Shown one piece after another: positions 10,490 through 22,425 of a stretch of 64,000 nucleotides of DNA. Under the pieces are notes generated by a model. It saw only the letters and a list, made by a program, of their open reading frames with translations. It was not told the DNA's origin and searched no databases. The DNA is from Batillaria attramentaria. Lineage: Eukaryota; Mollusca; Gastropoda; Batillariidae. Every line of letters starts with the position of its first letter. Position 1 is the first letter of the stretch. The translations under genes and the position numbers were made by a program. The stretch spans positions 222,001-286,000 of the forward strand of contig JACVVK020000035.1 in the NCBI GenBank assembly GCA_018292915.2, read 5' to 3'.

Positions 10490-13400
10490 CTTTGTCTGGA
10501 AAGTATGTTGCACTTATGGGAGCAAGGTGATAGATCACTGATTGGTGACAAGGCCAAATGAGTTAACAGTGCAATGGCCCAATTTCCAGTTCATGGTGCA
10601 CCTATAGCTGCACCACGGTAGGTCAGGACTGCCGGCACTGTGCTTTTAGTCAGCCTTTAGGGGGTCCATCACACACATGCTGCCCCCCACACCCCCACCC
10701 CCACCCCAACAAAATATTTTTAAAAAGTAAAATAACATCATATCCTTGCCACTTGAGTTACAACAAAATAAATGAATTAAAACTAAAAAACGATGAAAAG
10801 ATACATTTGATAAATTATATATATATATGTCGATATGTGCAGATAAAAAGTTGCAACTCTTAGTACGTTTAACCAGAGACATACTGTTATGTATGTCTCT
10901 GGTTTAACGTATATCATGCTAGTGACTGAATGACAGCTAATGTTAAAAGCACACTGTGTACTTGTAGTTCTTGATCATATTGAGCAATTTATATTTGCAG
11001 CCCGTCTGTGGTGCTCTGCGCGCCTAAACCTGGCCGTGCTTGCCATGCTGGGGTGCATCTGTTTCTACTCGCTTCGCGTCAACCTCAGTTTTTCAGTTGT
11101 CTGCATGGTCAACCACACGGCCATAGCGCCCGCCGCTGACAAGGGTTCTCAGAGCAACAACAGTGTGAGCAGTTCTGGGAGAGAAGAGGGAACGGCAGAG
11201 TCCTCGTGTGGCCAGACTGATGGCAACACATCTGTTTCATATGAGGTCTGACCATGAGAGGAATAGTTAGTTATATAATTATATGTTAGTTAGTTAGGGC
11301 TTAACACTGCGCAAGCAACAAAGACTAATTCGCGGCTAAGTAAAAGTTTGCCTCTGCCAGGTCGTTCAAAGGGTAAAATGCTATTCCATAAAACAAGATG
11401 TAAACATACATATTAAAAAAACTGTCAGATCCAAATGAGATAAACATGTTCATCAAATATCTCGAAGCTATGTCATGAGAGAAAGACACTATTGCAGATG
11501 TTTAGTTCAGAACTCAGCCTGAAAAATCGAACTCAGAGGTGAGGTGGTCTTAATTTGTGCCACGTACCAGAGAGCGTGTGATTTTTGACCGGGCTGAGTC
11601 CTGAACTGTGTATGCAAACTGCAAGCAAAGTGGTTGTTTTGGACAAACAAATTTGTAACGTGTACAAACAAAATGACACAAGGAAATTGAAGGAAAAATT
11701 ATTTCAACAGTTGGAGTAGATGAGAATGATTCTTTGTTTGTGCAACTCCGGAAGTTTTAAAACAGATGCACTTTTCAAAGTTCAGATGCAAGCAGAGAAA
11801 GACATACAGAAAAACAAATGCAGAGGGAAAGAGAAATAGATTGTACAATGATAATGATCCTTTCCAACCCAGGGGTTAAAGGTTTTGGCATTTTTCTCCT
11901 AAAACAAAATCTAAATCTAAAAAGACACAAGTTGGTACACGCTGTAATTTTTCAAGGAAGTAAGTGAAAATAAGTTGATTTCTTTCTTTTTTTCTTTTCT
12001 TCTTTCTTTCTTCATAAACAACTTTTTTTAAATCAACAGTATGATTTCCTTTTGATTTTTTTTTTTCTTCTACTGTAATATGTGTTTTTCCAGGATGGTG
12101 AGTTGCTATGGGACAAAGAGCAGCAAGGTTTGGTTCTGGGTTCCATATTCTGGGGCTACATGCTGACCAACATCGTGGCTGGTATCATTGCTACTCATTA
12201 TGGAGGAAAGCGTGTTATTGGCAGCGCCCTCTTCTGTGCTGCAATTTTGACGGCTACCACCCCTGTGGCTGCTCGTAGTGGAGTAGTGGCTGTGATCACT
12301 GTTCGCGTTCTGATTGGCATATGTCTTGTAGGTATACATTTTGATCCTTTCTAACAGCTGCTTTGGTTTTTGTGTGTGTGTGTTTTGTTTTGTTTTTATA
12401 CTGCTTCTGTCGTATTGTAGGCAAAGGCTACAATGTTTTTGAAGAAAAAAGGTTATGTTTATTAAGAGCAGTTTGAGCTATGAAGATTAATGTCAGTAAA
12501 AATAACTATAACATTGTGGTTTTAAGACTTTCATTTTTAGTGTATACAAAATGAGGGCATGTCTTTTTCATTATTTTATCCCTTGATCTATCGAGTTGTT
12601 AAAAGTCAGAATTTGAAATGCTGATTTGACCGGCCCCCGTAGTGTAGTGCTTAGCACTTCAGATTATGGACCGGGAGACCCGGGTTCGAGTCCCAGCCAA
12701 GGCAAGCGGGATTTTTCCTACTCAGGTCGGCTCCTACCGGAGCGGGTGTGCTATGGGCCCAATGGGGAGGGTGTTGCCACATAGCCGAGCTTCACCCCAC
12801 TTCACGGGTGTGACTGTGGGGGTGCTTCCCTTGGTGTGACACGTCTTACGATGTGGATGATTACACGGTCGCACCACAGGTGCCGTAGTTCCCGGTCCTA
12901 GTTAATGCCGGGATATTTATGACAGGAAGCGTGGAATGCGGCCCTGTCCCGCAGTCCCAAACCACACGGACCACCATAGCATCATCATACCATCATCCTC
13001 ATCTCCATCATCATGCATCTGAGCCCTTTGTGGATTCCACCCATTACCAGGGAGGAACACCACTAGAGCTGGCAAAGAGTTGTGGCAGCCAAGGAAAAAA
13101 AAAAAAGTTGATTTGTGTTGTTTTATTTTTTTTTTTCGTTTGCAGATACTTCAATATATTAGATGTCAGCATTGCAATTTGACAATTTTAACCCTGGTAG
13201 TGCTGAACCCAGAATACCCCCAACTACCTCTGTGGCTTTTTCAGCAATAGGACAAATTAATTCAGCAAGACAAGGGTTAAAAGGTAGTGACGGGAGTGAT
13301 GAGGTATTATTGAATTTCATCAAACATGTAGTTTACAGGGTCCGTACAGGTCATGAAATCCTGGAAAAATCATGAAATTTGAAAATAGCTTTTCCAGGGC

Positions 13401-16400
13401 CTGGAAAGTTATGAAATCATCTCAAAGAGTCATGAAAAGTCATGGAATTTCAGAATTTTATGGATAAGCCATTTTGAGCCAGACAGTGAAACGGTCAGCT
13501 TGGGTGATTACTCACTGGACTGTTCGCCAAAAATACCAACAAACTGCCTTCCCATGAGGCTGATGACTAACTTTGAACACTGGTCTTGCTGACTGCGATA
13601 ACTTGGATAAACTCAGATTTTCTACTCTCACGCGTGTCAGTGTGAACGAGGGCGAGGAAGTTGTAATGGAAAACAGGAGAGTTGGCCTGGAAAAGTCATG
13701 AATTTTGAGACTGTGAACCTGTATGGACCCTGCGGATTTTTAATTGCGTGACTCAGTTTCATCACACTGCAGATCCGAAGGACAGTCAGGGATTGTCAGT
13801 TTTAATATGTGTTTGTAATGTGCATCTTTCACTGTACAGGGCTGCATCTCACCAGCATTGCACGCCTTGTGGGCGCAGTGGGCCCCACCCTTGGAGAGCA
13901 GCATGCTGCGAAGTTTTTGTTTTGCTGGCTGTCAGATGGGATACGTCCTAACCTTCCCTGTCACTGCACTGCTCTGTGAATACGGCTTTGATGGAGGCTG
14001 GCCCAGCGTCTTCTATGTCATGGGTAATTTTATTTCCTCTCATATGACTTTCATAACAGCTGCGGCGCAATCTAGAGAGTTGACTGACAAACACTGCTCC
14101 AGTGTAAAGTTTATTTTTCAATGTGTACAGACAGAAAGAGAGTCTTGCATGAAATAAACCACGCCAGAGAACCTGCGCATAGAAATGAAGTTAACACATA
14201 ACTTCAAGTCTTATACCATGATGGCCTTTGAATTTAACACCTGTTCAGGGTTGCACATTTTCCACAGCTTCTATAGGACAAAGTGTCCTGGAAACAGCAA
14301 AGTGATAGGACACAGTGTCCTGGCCACTTAGTGGCAATACAAATTTTAATAGGACAAATGTCCGCTTGAGGTGGGAAAAATAGGACATTTGAAACTTTTA
14401 TAGGTCAATGTCCTGGGACCGACTTAAATGTGCAACCCTGCCTGTTTGTACTTGCCTGACTTTTTTAACATGTGTAACAATAACAATACTAAATGCATTA
14501 ATATAGGCGCTTTAATTTATCCCGAATATTTGGCTGAAAGCGCCGCAAGTTTAACCCAGCATGCAGGCTCATGTGAATCACACGCATTCTCTCACACACT
14601 GGACAAGAACACATTACAATCCTGTGTTGTGAGGGGCCGGCTCAGCAATTTTAGTTTTGGAATTTTAGAATTGCATTTTTTTTTTTTTTTTTGTGGGCTG
14701 AACATTTCCAAAGCAGAAGGTGAGGAAGCCAGAGTACTTGGAGAGATCCCCCCCCCCCCTCGTCCGCCAGAGTACTCGGAGAGAGGCCTCCCCCCCCAAC
14801 CCCCACCACACACACACACACACACACCTCCCTTGACGGTCAGCCTGAATGAATGGTGCCACATATGGGAAAGAAAAATTCTTCACCCCGAGCGGGACTC
14901 AAACCTGACCTTAAGCGTTGGTGACAAAGCCTTAACCACTAGACCACTGACTGCCCAGTACTAGTACTTTTAGTATGCTGTGTTGAAGCAAGTGTGATGT
15001 GGTTGAGTACATGTATAATGTTTCAGCTGGCATGGTGTTGGTGTGGTGCTTACTGTGGACATTCCTGGTGACTGACTCACCTCTAGATCACCCCCGCATA
15101 TCAGCTGAAGAGCAATCCTACATCGTTACAAGTCTGAAAGGAACAATCTCCATGAACAAGGTATGTGTGTATGTAGTCCCATGTAGGACATCTAATTAGA
15201 TACATGGGAAACATGAATGTCATACGTCTCAATTCTGACTGCCTAATCATTGCATACAGGTTCCTTTGACTCAAATGATTAGGCGGTCAGATACAGGAAT
15301 TTAAAATCAGAGGAATTGCATATCTTATGAGTGGGTAGACAGAAGTAAAAACTCAAAAGTTAAAAAAAAAAGGTACGTGTAATCAGTATATGATATCTGC
15401 ACATTTTCATCCAATTTACATACATTTTCATTCAGTTTACTTACATTATTTTGGCCACATGCATGTACATGTTTTACCTGCACATATTTACCTATATTGT
15501 CCCCTATAAATATGCCACTACTGAGACAGATTGCTAGTTGCATGGTTGTATTTTAACACATACGCGGCCCTACAGCGCACATCGGCTTCAGATGAACAGC
15601 CGCATATTCGTACGGTGATTTTTTTTGTACCACATGACTAACAACAATGATACCTAAGTTTGAAAGTTGAAATATCAGAAATAGCAGCATAACTTTTTAG
15701 TAAACGACCCTGAAAATTTCAAGTCTGTATCTTGTTTGGTTATTTTTTAAAGATTTTTTTTCTGAACCTCACAAATCTATAGGGGATGGCTGAGGAAAAG
15801 TCGGCCTGCCTTGAATGAGTTAATTTCACTTGGTATAAATCAGACAGTCTCACACAGAAATGTAAATTCCGTCCTCAAGCTACTGATGGGTGCCTTGTGA
15901 GAGACCTGTGACAGTGCATCACAAACGGTTGCATGTGACCCACGGAAGGTCACCCGTTTCCTGTGACTGAAATTTACATGTGTAACTGTAAACTAGCTAG
16001 TGCACACCAAATGTGTGGCCATTATGTACAAAAGGTATAAACTACGCAAAAATGATTAGCACTATGATACAGGTATTGTAAGTCATAATTCACATTAAAT
16101 ATGGTTACAGTGTCATTCCATTTTTTTTATATTTTAATACTACTACTTTATTATTCCTTTCAGGAAATTCGGATTGCTTCCCCCCGGGGGAAGTGCACCG
16201 TTGCGTGCAGCGCCACCCAAAACCTATTCTATTTTTCATTTTCAATTTTACTGGGGGAGGAAAGCCCGATAACCCCAGAGAAAAGCCTCCGATGAGGCAG
16301 CCTGGTAGCCAGGGATAAAACCGGTATCACATCACAGTCCTCGACCTGGGCTCGAACCCACACTTCATCTCCGTGGCAGTAGTGAAACGGCTGTTCAGTA

Positions 16401-19400
16401 GCGCAGCAGCTAAGTCCGATGCGCTATCTATTAACCACACCCTCACCCCCATTTCAGTTTACTATATGGTCTTGAAAAACATGACATGCGTCATGTGAAA
16501 ATTGGGCACCGCCAAAAATTCAGGAACGTGTTTGCAGGGCGTCCAGCGAAGGATACCATGGAGACAGGCATTGAAATCGGGACCAGGTGTGGGCAGCATT
16601 TGTGTGTCACACGTGTTGTAACTGGGGCGAGTACACATTCCTGACCAACATTCCCACCTACATGAGGGAGGTGTTACACTTTGACATCAAGGCGGTGGGT
16701 GTTGCGTAATGTACGTAGTTAAGTCCCAACTCCTGACATATCAGGGCTCATAAATCGTTCTGAGCTGTTAAAAATCTTCCACCTTTTGGTGGATTTCCAC
16801 ATTTGTGTCAAAAAAAAATTTCTCCGCCCCCCAAAAAAGAACGGTTTCTTCCTCTGAAGCTTTTACATGTACAATCATGCCAGAACACACCAACAACGGC
16901 ACAGAATTTAGTTTAATTCTAAAATTTCCCTCCAAACTAGTGGTTTCCTTCCTCGGAAACACTTAAAATCATGCCAAAATGCAACAACGTGCACAGATTT
17001 TAGTCTAAAACAAAAATTGGGGGGAGCATGCGCCCGTTCCACTTCGTTACTAAAGCTCAGTTTGGTACAGTTCGCACCCGTTAGGGGGTGCAAATGTATA
17101 CCAGTTAATTCTGTCAATATTTTGGCGTAAAACAGTCGTCCAACTAATGGGGGCGACTGTATCCCCGCAACGCGGGAGGGGTGAAGTCACGTGGCTGCTG
17201 ACTTTGTTCTACGACTTCACTTTATGCCAAACATCGACGGAATTGACTGGTATACATTTGCCCCAGTCAAAGAATAAATATAATGTGGTCTGTCAGACCT
17301 GAATAGTCTCGGCTTGACTGTTGTGTTCAGCTGCACTGTTCAGTTAGGATAGTTGATTTATATTTTTCATCAGGTTGTCTTTTGTTTTATGGTTTCAGAA
17401 TGGATTACTGTCATCCCTGCCCTACATATTTTTCTGGTTTGTCATTAACGTGTCCGGGCAGGTTGCAGATTTGATTCGACGAAAACAACTCATGAACACC
17501 ACAAGAACCAGGAAACTTTTTAACACTCTTGGTGAGTGTCATATCCGTTTTGGCATTGAATTTTTGTTTTACATGTGCTCATTTGTAAGAATAGTTTGTT
17601 GGAAATTTTTGTTTCATTGTGTTAATTGTGATTCATATTGTTTTGCTGTCTTTGAAGACTTTGTTAGGCTAGTCATATCTGTTGCTTCCCGGTTAACTCA
17701 TTGTCGACCTTGACCGTGTGCGGTGGAATTTCCCCGTGACTCGGACAATGTGTGTGTGCACAACCCTTGCCAGCCGGGTGAGTTTGGCAACTTTTCAATT
17801 TTTTGGAAAGCGATCTATGTCAGATGTTTCCTGGTCGTGTTTGGTATGGTTAATAGATAATTATAAGCATTTTTATGGAAAAATATTTTTGATTGGAAAA
17901 ATTGGGGCATAGCGGCCACAGTGAGAGCAGAGATAACATGGGTTGTGGGGTGCTTAATAACAGCGTCATCGTGATTGGCAACAGTACGCAAGGGCTCTGC
18001 ACAAACGCTGAGTGCATGGTCGTGAAATAGTTAATACCATCTGATATCGTAGAGGGGATTTATACCGCTTTTGTGTGCAGGTTCTTTGGTGGCCTGCATG
18101 TCTGCTGGTCGGAGTGGGGGTTTCTCGACTGCTCACATGCGGCGGCTGCTGTTGTACTGCTTACGCTGGGCGTAGCCATGACTGGGTGTCTGTATGGAGC
18201 TGGCCTCTACATCTCTTTTGCCGACCTGTCCTCCGCGACATGCTGGAGTGCTGTATGGGATATCAAACACAATGGCCACCGTACCAGGCTTTGTGGCACC
18301 TATAGTGATCGGAGTTATAACTCAAAACGTGAGTCAGATACGTGGAGTGTACTGTACGTGAGTGACACAGTCATAATCCAGTGCACGCACTACGAGGTGG
18401 TCAGCAAGCTTTAGGTTGGCTTTGTCCTTGTCTTAGCATGGACTGGCCACATTCTTATTACATGTACATGTATGTATTGCACTTTCAAGGTTTGACATGT
18501 ATGGGCACTTACATTAGGCACAGTCTGGTCTTGAAAGTTTGGGTGTTGTTTTTTTTTGTTTCTTTTTGGGGGGGCTGCCGCAACTCCTCACCAGCTCCAG
18601 TGGTGTTCCTCCCAGGTCATGGTTGGGTTTTTTGTTTGTTTGTTTGTTTGTTTTTAAGTCAGATGATTTCTCTCAGATTTGCAGAAATGCAAAAACGATG
18701 TTGGTATGGTCTTACATCATGGGTATAACTGCATACTGGTCCTTGTTGCTTGAGCGGCATGAGGCCACAAACTACTAACACCAGTTATTTTAACTAGTCA
18801 GTTTCACCAGTGTATGTCTGTTCATCGTTGTATGATGTGCGTGAGTGTGAGTTAGTGATAGGCGCATTGAGTTTTATTTAAAGAAATGCGCCCTAGAAAT
18901 ACCATTTATTATTATTATTATTATTATTATAAGCAGGCAACACGTACAGCCGAGATTTGAGGGAAAAAAAGGAAAAAATTTGAATATGTAATTTATGCCA
19001 GTGCATGTACATGTATACAGATGTCACCATTTTCTGCAGTTTTTGCAGTCACTTTAATGGTGGTGAGATCTGCTGACACGATTTGCCTGTGCTTTCATAA
19101 ATGACAGGCATCTAGTTTGATTTGTGTTTTTATTTTCTTTTTTTATACTGAGTATCAGGAACAGTGTCCTCAGTGTGTGAAAGGTTTTTTTTTGCTTTCT
19201 TTACAGCAAACACAGGAAGAATGGCGATGGGTGTTTTTCCTAGCTGCCTTCATCTTCATTATTGGCTGTGTCGTGTTCCTGGTGTTTGGCAGCGGGAATG
19301 TACAGCCTTGGGCGATGGAGGAAGACATTGACGCTGATGGCACAGGCAACGCTCAGTCTCGCATGCTTACAGAAACAGAAGGCGGAGTGTTGAAAATGGC

Positions 19401-19509
19401 TGCTGACACTTCTTGTGCTGATGAAGTACTGATAAAACAAAACGGTGATGGTGATTCAAGGAGATGTGATGAAAGTGGTGAGATGCGAGAGAAACTGACA
19501 CAGATTTAA
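10161..19509 (+). CDS. Sialin-like SLC17 family anion/organic acid transporter, 9 exons, four 1-bp frame breaks
   Basis: Exons: 10161-10182 (MAETSKI), 11001-11245, 12094-12327, 13840-14023, 15027-15160, 16538-16694, 17399-17531, 18081-18328, 19207-19509 (TAA). The product would be about 551 residues; human sialin has 495. Family marks are CSARLNLAVLA then LRVNLS in helix 1, WDKEQQGLVLGSIFWGY at helix 2, WAPPLE, NWGEYTFLTNIPTYM, NGLLSSLPY and GVLYGISNTMATVPG. NHT, NNS and NTS in the first luminal loop are N-glycosylation sites. The family exports sialic acid, glutamate or nucleotides from lysosomes and vesicles using proton or voltage gradients; the substrate here is not predictable. Exon 6 has one extra base (near 16582) and exon 8 three (near 18094, 18120 and 18233). 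Exon lengths of 157 and 248 nt exceed the phase-consistent 156 and 245 by exactly these bases, so the gene is probably intact. The exon 2 donor (gtctga) is weak. Confidence 0.88.
10864..10911. repeat. 21-bp inverted repeat with 6-nt loop
   Basis: Left arm 10864-10884 (TACGTTTAACCAGAGACATA plus C) and right arm 10891-10911 pair with one mismatch around the loop TGTTAT. It lies 90 bp before SLC17 exon 2, in intron 1. Confidence 0.85.
12631..13020 (+). mobile_element. tRNA-derived SINE (family S3)
   Basis: The head reads CCCCCGTAGTGTAGTGCTTA, then GACCCGGGTTCGAGTCCCAG, a near-consensus B box. The body follows to an ATC-rich tail at about 12975-13020. It lies in SLC17 intron 3. No second copy of this family is seen in the window. 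Confidence 0.65.
13336..13732. mobile_element. MITE-like element F, CAGGGTCC termini
   Basis: The left end CAGGGTCCGTACAGGT and the right end ACCTGTATGGACCCTG are inverted repeats matching at 15 of 16 positions. The interior repeats TCATGAAAT/CTGGAAA motifs. I see no target duplication. The CAGGG terminus recalls hAT-like MITEs. It lies in SLC17 intron 3. Confidence 0.65.
14246..14440. mobile_element. MITE-like element B, 15-bp perfect terminal inverted repeats
   Basis: The ends are CAGGGTTGCACATTT and its exact reverse complement (14426-14440). The direct repeat CCTGTT flanks both sides (14240-14245 and 14441-14446). The interior holds small palindromes such as AGGACACAGTGTCCT. It has no coding capacity. 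Confidence 0.85.
14505..14958 (-). mobile_element. Longest SINE copy of family S2, minus orientation
   Basis: Read on the minus strand it starts near 14958 with GTCAGTGGTCTAGTGGTTAA and GGTTTGAGTCCC (A and B boxes). It continues through CTTTGGAAATGTTCAGCCCA and ends near 14505 in the AAAGCGCC block. It contains a (CA)n and a poly-C tract. It defines the family to which the pieces at 4.9, 7.1, 44.4 and 46.8 kb belong. Confidence 0.7.
15553..15823 (-). mobile_element. TTAA-bounded element, copy 1 (minus orientation)
   Basis: TTAA occurs at both edges (15553-15556 and 15820-15823). Read on the minus strand it starts TTAACTCATTCAAGGCAGGC, then holds CCTCAGCCATCCCCT. It shares long blocks with the copies at 28933-29124 and 60250-60538, including TGTTGTTAGTCATGT with the latter. 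It lies in SLC17 intron 5. Confidence 0.7.
16140..16440 (-). mobile_element. SINE family S5, copy with tRNA-like head
   Basis: Read on the minus strand the head (near 16440) leads to GTGGGTTCGAGCCCAGG, a B box. It then runs through the CGGGCTTTCCTCCCCCAGT block and the GC hairpin to a TTTATTATTCC-type tail. Partial copies are at 9066-9225 and 27585-27670. Confidence 0.6.
16741..17045. repeat. Dispersed repeat G, copy 1
   Basis: It shares AAAATCTTCCACCTT, CCTCTGAAGC, ACTTAAAATCATGCCAAAA and a GAGCATGC block, in the same order, with 59338-59605. It has no coding capacity, and the termini are unclear. Confidence 0.55.
17085..17265. mobile_element. Fold-back element with ~45-bp inverted arms
   Basis: The left arm from about 17085 (GCAAATGTATACCAGTTAAT) and the right arm ending about 17265 pair imperfectly over some 45 bp. 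The central part holds a second GC-rich inverted segment (CCCGCAACGCGGG). It lies in SLC17 intron 6. Confidence 0.65.
17275..17352 (+). mobile_element. 3' fragment of SINE family S4
   Basis: The text TGTTCAGCTGCACTGTTCAG followed by TTAGGATAG matches the end of the longer element at 40914-41215. Confidence 0.45.
17693..18034. mobile_element. TTAA-bounded element, second subfamily
   Basis: The left end TTAACTCATTGTCGACC and the right end, read inverted, TTAACTATTTCACGACC agree at 13 of 17 positions. TTAA is at both edges. There is no coding capacity. It lies between SLC17 exons 7 and 8. Confidence 0.5.
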
Positions 19510-22255
19510 TAGACATCATGTGGTGGTGGGTTCTTATGTAAAAATCTACCCTTATCTGGAAAAGAGCGTATAATTGCTTCTCAAATCCATGGCACTTAAG
19601 CCCTTTTTCAGATAACGGTATAAATTAAGATTTATCTGGAAAAAAGGCATAAGCAGTTCTCAAATCCATTGTGCTGAAGCCTTTTTTTTCCCCTCAGATC
19701 TTGGTAGATTTACATCCTGTTTTCTTGTTACTAGCTAGGATTCAGGAATTTTACCTGTACGCTTTGAACTTGTGAAGAAAGCTAGACATGGTTTGGAACT
19801 AATTAAATGAAAATGCTGTGGAGATTGCGTGTATAGAAAAACATCTCTGTTACATTTTGTGAACATTGTCTCCTAACTTTAAAGTCTCAAAGCAAATTAC
19901 AGGCGTACAACAGCGTTTCATGGAATGTGCTGACTGTGTATCAGATTCAATCACTCAGATCATAACCTAGCATCAGAGACCATTGTGGTGCCTCTGGCCG
20001 GGATAATAATAATAATAGTGGAGATTTTTAACGCGTCTAACCCAGGGGCTGGCTCTAGGCGCTTTACAATATAACAGGGGGGGGGGGGGGGGCAGCAACA
20101 ACCCGCGAAAATAAAGACTGATAAAATAAAAAAACCCCGCATTGTCTCCCTGCAGGCAACAGAGACCATGGCAGTAAGAGAGCGGGGACCCCAGCATCCT
20201 GCCCAGACACAGCAGACGTATACTGCGTTCTGAGCAGATGATGTTCTTTGGTTGAGGACAAGCCACACAGGCACTGACTGGTGGCTATTTGTAGAAGCTT
20301 TGTCTAGTCCCTGTCTGCTCGCAAGCCACGACAAATGGTCGCAGTGGCCAAATGAAACACCCGTCTATCTGGCAAACAGGCTTACAGCTTTGAAAGCAAT
20401 AGTTTTCCATCTCAACGTCATTACGAGCATATAGGTTTTGAGCATCTGAAAAGCAGAAATACACTGTAGTCAAATTGTCCTGAGGTGAACAGAAGATTTA
20501 GATTTGCAGGTGACTGAATTCAGTTTGTTGTTGTTGTGGTTTGTTGTTGTTTTAGGACGACAATTTGTTCAAAATATAATGGATAGAAAGAAGTATGTGA
20601 GTTATATGGTGCATACAGAGGTGCCAACCCCCCCCCCCCCCCCCCCCCCAAAGTGTCTGTCAGTACTATTTCACATGAATGTCAAGATTTTCCGGTACTT
20701 GTCAGTATTCTGCCGTACAAAGGAAAAATATAAACAGAAAACACATTTCGCTTATAGTTACAGCACTATTATTAGTATTTGTATCATTTCAACAGCAATC
20801 ACTGAACTCTGCATGCAACAATTCTGAATGACCAAACATGTGGGGGGTTTCCTTCCTAACGATCCTTTTGAAATATTTCAAATGTGTCTCCTCTGTATCT
20901 TTCACGACCAAATCGTATTTCCATATTTAACTGAGTTATGCAGAAAATAATATGGCCTATCCGTAGTAGTTGGCACCTCTGTGCATATGAAAAAGTATTG
21001 CTACATGGCACATACTACATGCACTTGGCTATACCCCACTTGCTACTTGGTGATTAGTAAGAATTTCCTCTACCAGTGATGAACTTTGACCTTAGCGTGA
21101 CTTGCTACAGAAAAGAGCAGTATTTATTTGTCTGAGATTACAAAGCATATTTTGATGTTTCCGAGATACTCATCTTCACAAATTTTCTATCACCAACAAT
21201 GAGATTGTCTTGGCCTGTATAAATGACGTTGATGTACGTTAGTGGCTATCTAGAATAGGCTTTGCTTATAAGAACAGCTCTTTTTTATGACGCTGGTATG
21301 CTGTACTTGTTCACTGTTGTTAGGTATGTTTAATATCACATGTATGAATTATACGATAGGACGGTGTTTACATGGTTCATCTTACTTTCCTTTGACATAC
21401 AGGAGTGTGTAATTGTATAATTCCAGTTCTCATGGGGTTACAAGACAGCTGAGATTAAGTGTAGAAAAGTCTGTGTTTTTGATTGTTGATTATTCTCTAA
21501 GGTTATTGTTTGTTATATAATTTACATTGAAATAGACATGGATTATTCATGTACATGTATTCATCTTGTGTTGCCTGATCACATTTTGGTCTTTTTTATG
21601 CCAGTCGTGCCACACAAACTGTCCCACTGTCATCCCCATTTTTCTGCTTTCCTTTCATATTGGTTTTATTTTGGATGCTATCAAGTGCACAATCTACAAT
21701 TGTGAGGATGCAAGTTATGTAAAATCTTACTGAAATTTACTCATATTACACCAACGACAACGTGCCTGGTCATCGCCATTTTGTCTTCTTTTCTGTTACC
21801 TATTTTCTTTTCTGTGGTTACCGATTCCCGTCTTGCTTGCCTTGACCTGCATCCAGACAAACGCTGGCAAGTGATGTCTGCATACTGACCAGCAGCTTAC
21901 CTACTTCATCATCGGCATACATGTAACTGGATTTTGAGAATAGTGCAGGGTTGTGCAAAACGCCCGAAGATTTAGCCAAACATTAAGACACATGATATCC
22001 TATTCTTTTAAAAACTTGGACAGTCAGTTTTAGTACGTTTTTAGATATCACTCAGTAGGGATACTTCTTGTTGTGAAGATGAAACCCTCCCATTATCATG
22101 TTGGGGTTGAAAGCTGGAGTTGGCTGGGCCAAAATCTGAGAACCCAGTTACGTTTGCTGAAATCACGATGAAGTAGATCAACTGCCGGTCAAGATGCTCA
22201 AGTTTGGTTGCCCAAATTGTCTGAATGCAATAATTGTCAAGGCAAGCAAGACATA

Positions 22256-22425
22256 CACACATTCAGTATATTTCTTTCACGTCACTCACACACACACACA
22301 CACACACATATGCATTCAGTATATTTCATCCATGTCACACACACATGCACATTCATGCACACACAAAGCGAGACAACATGCATTCAGTATATTCCATTCA
22401 TGGTCAAACACAAACACACACACAC
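22256..22425 (+). repeat. Three degenerate copies of CATTCAGTATATT with CA spacers
   Basis: CATTCAGTATATT begins at about 22259, 22313 and 22380. Each copy is followed by a short T/C-rich block and then CA repeats. Confidence 0.7.

Noticed and set aside
12631..12705. A functional tRNA gene
   Set aside because: A and B boxes are present but the cloverleaf stems do not close and a long SINE body follows. The same holds for the heads at 4.9, 7.8, 14.9, 16.4 and 40.9 kb.
10161..19509. Calling the SLC17 gene a pseudogene
   Set aside because: All breaks are single inserted bases. No substitution stops, damaged splice sites or lost motifs are seen, and a neighbouring gene region shows the same error type.
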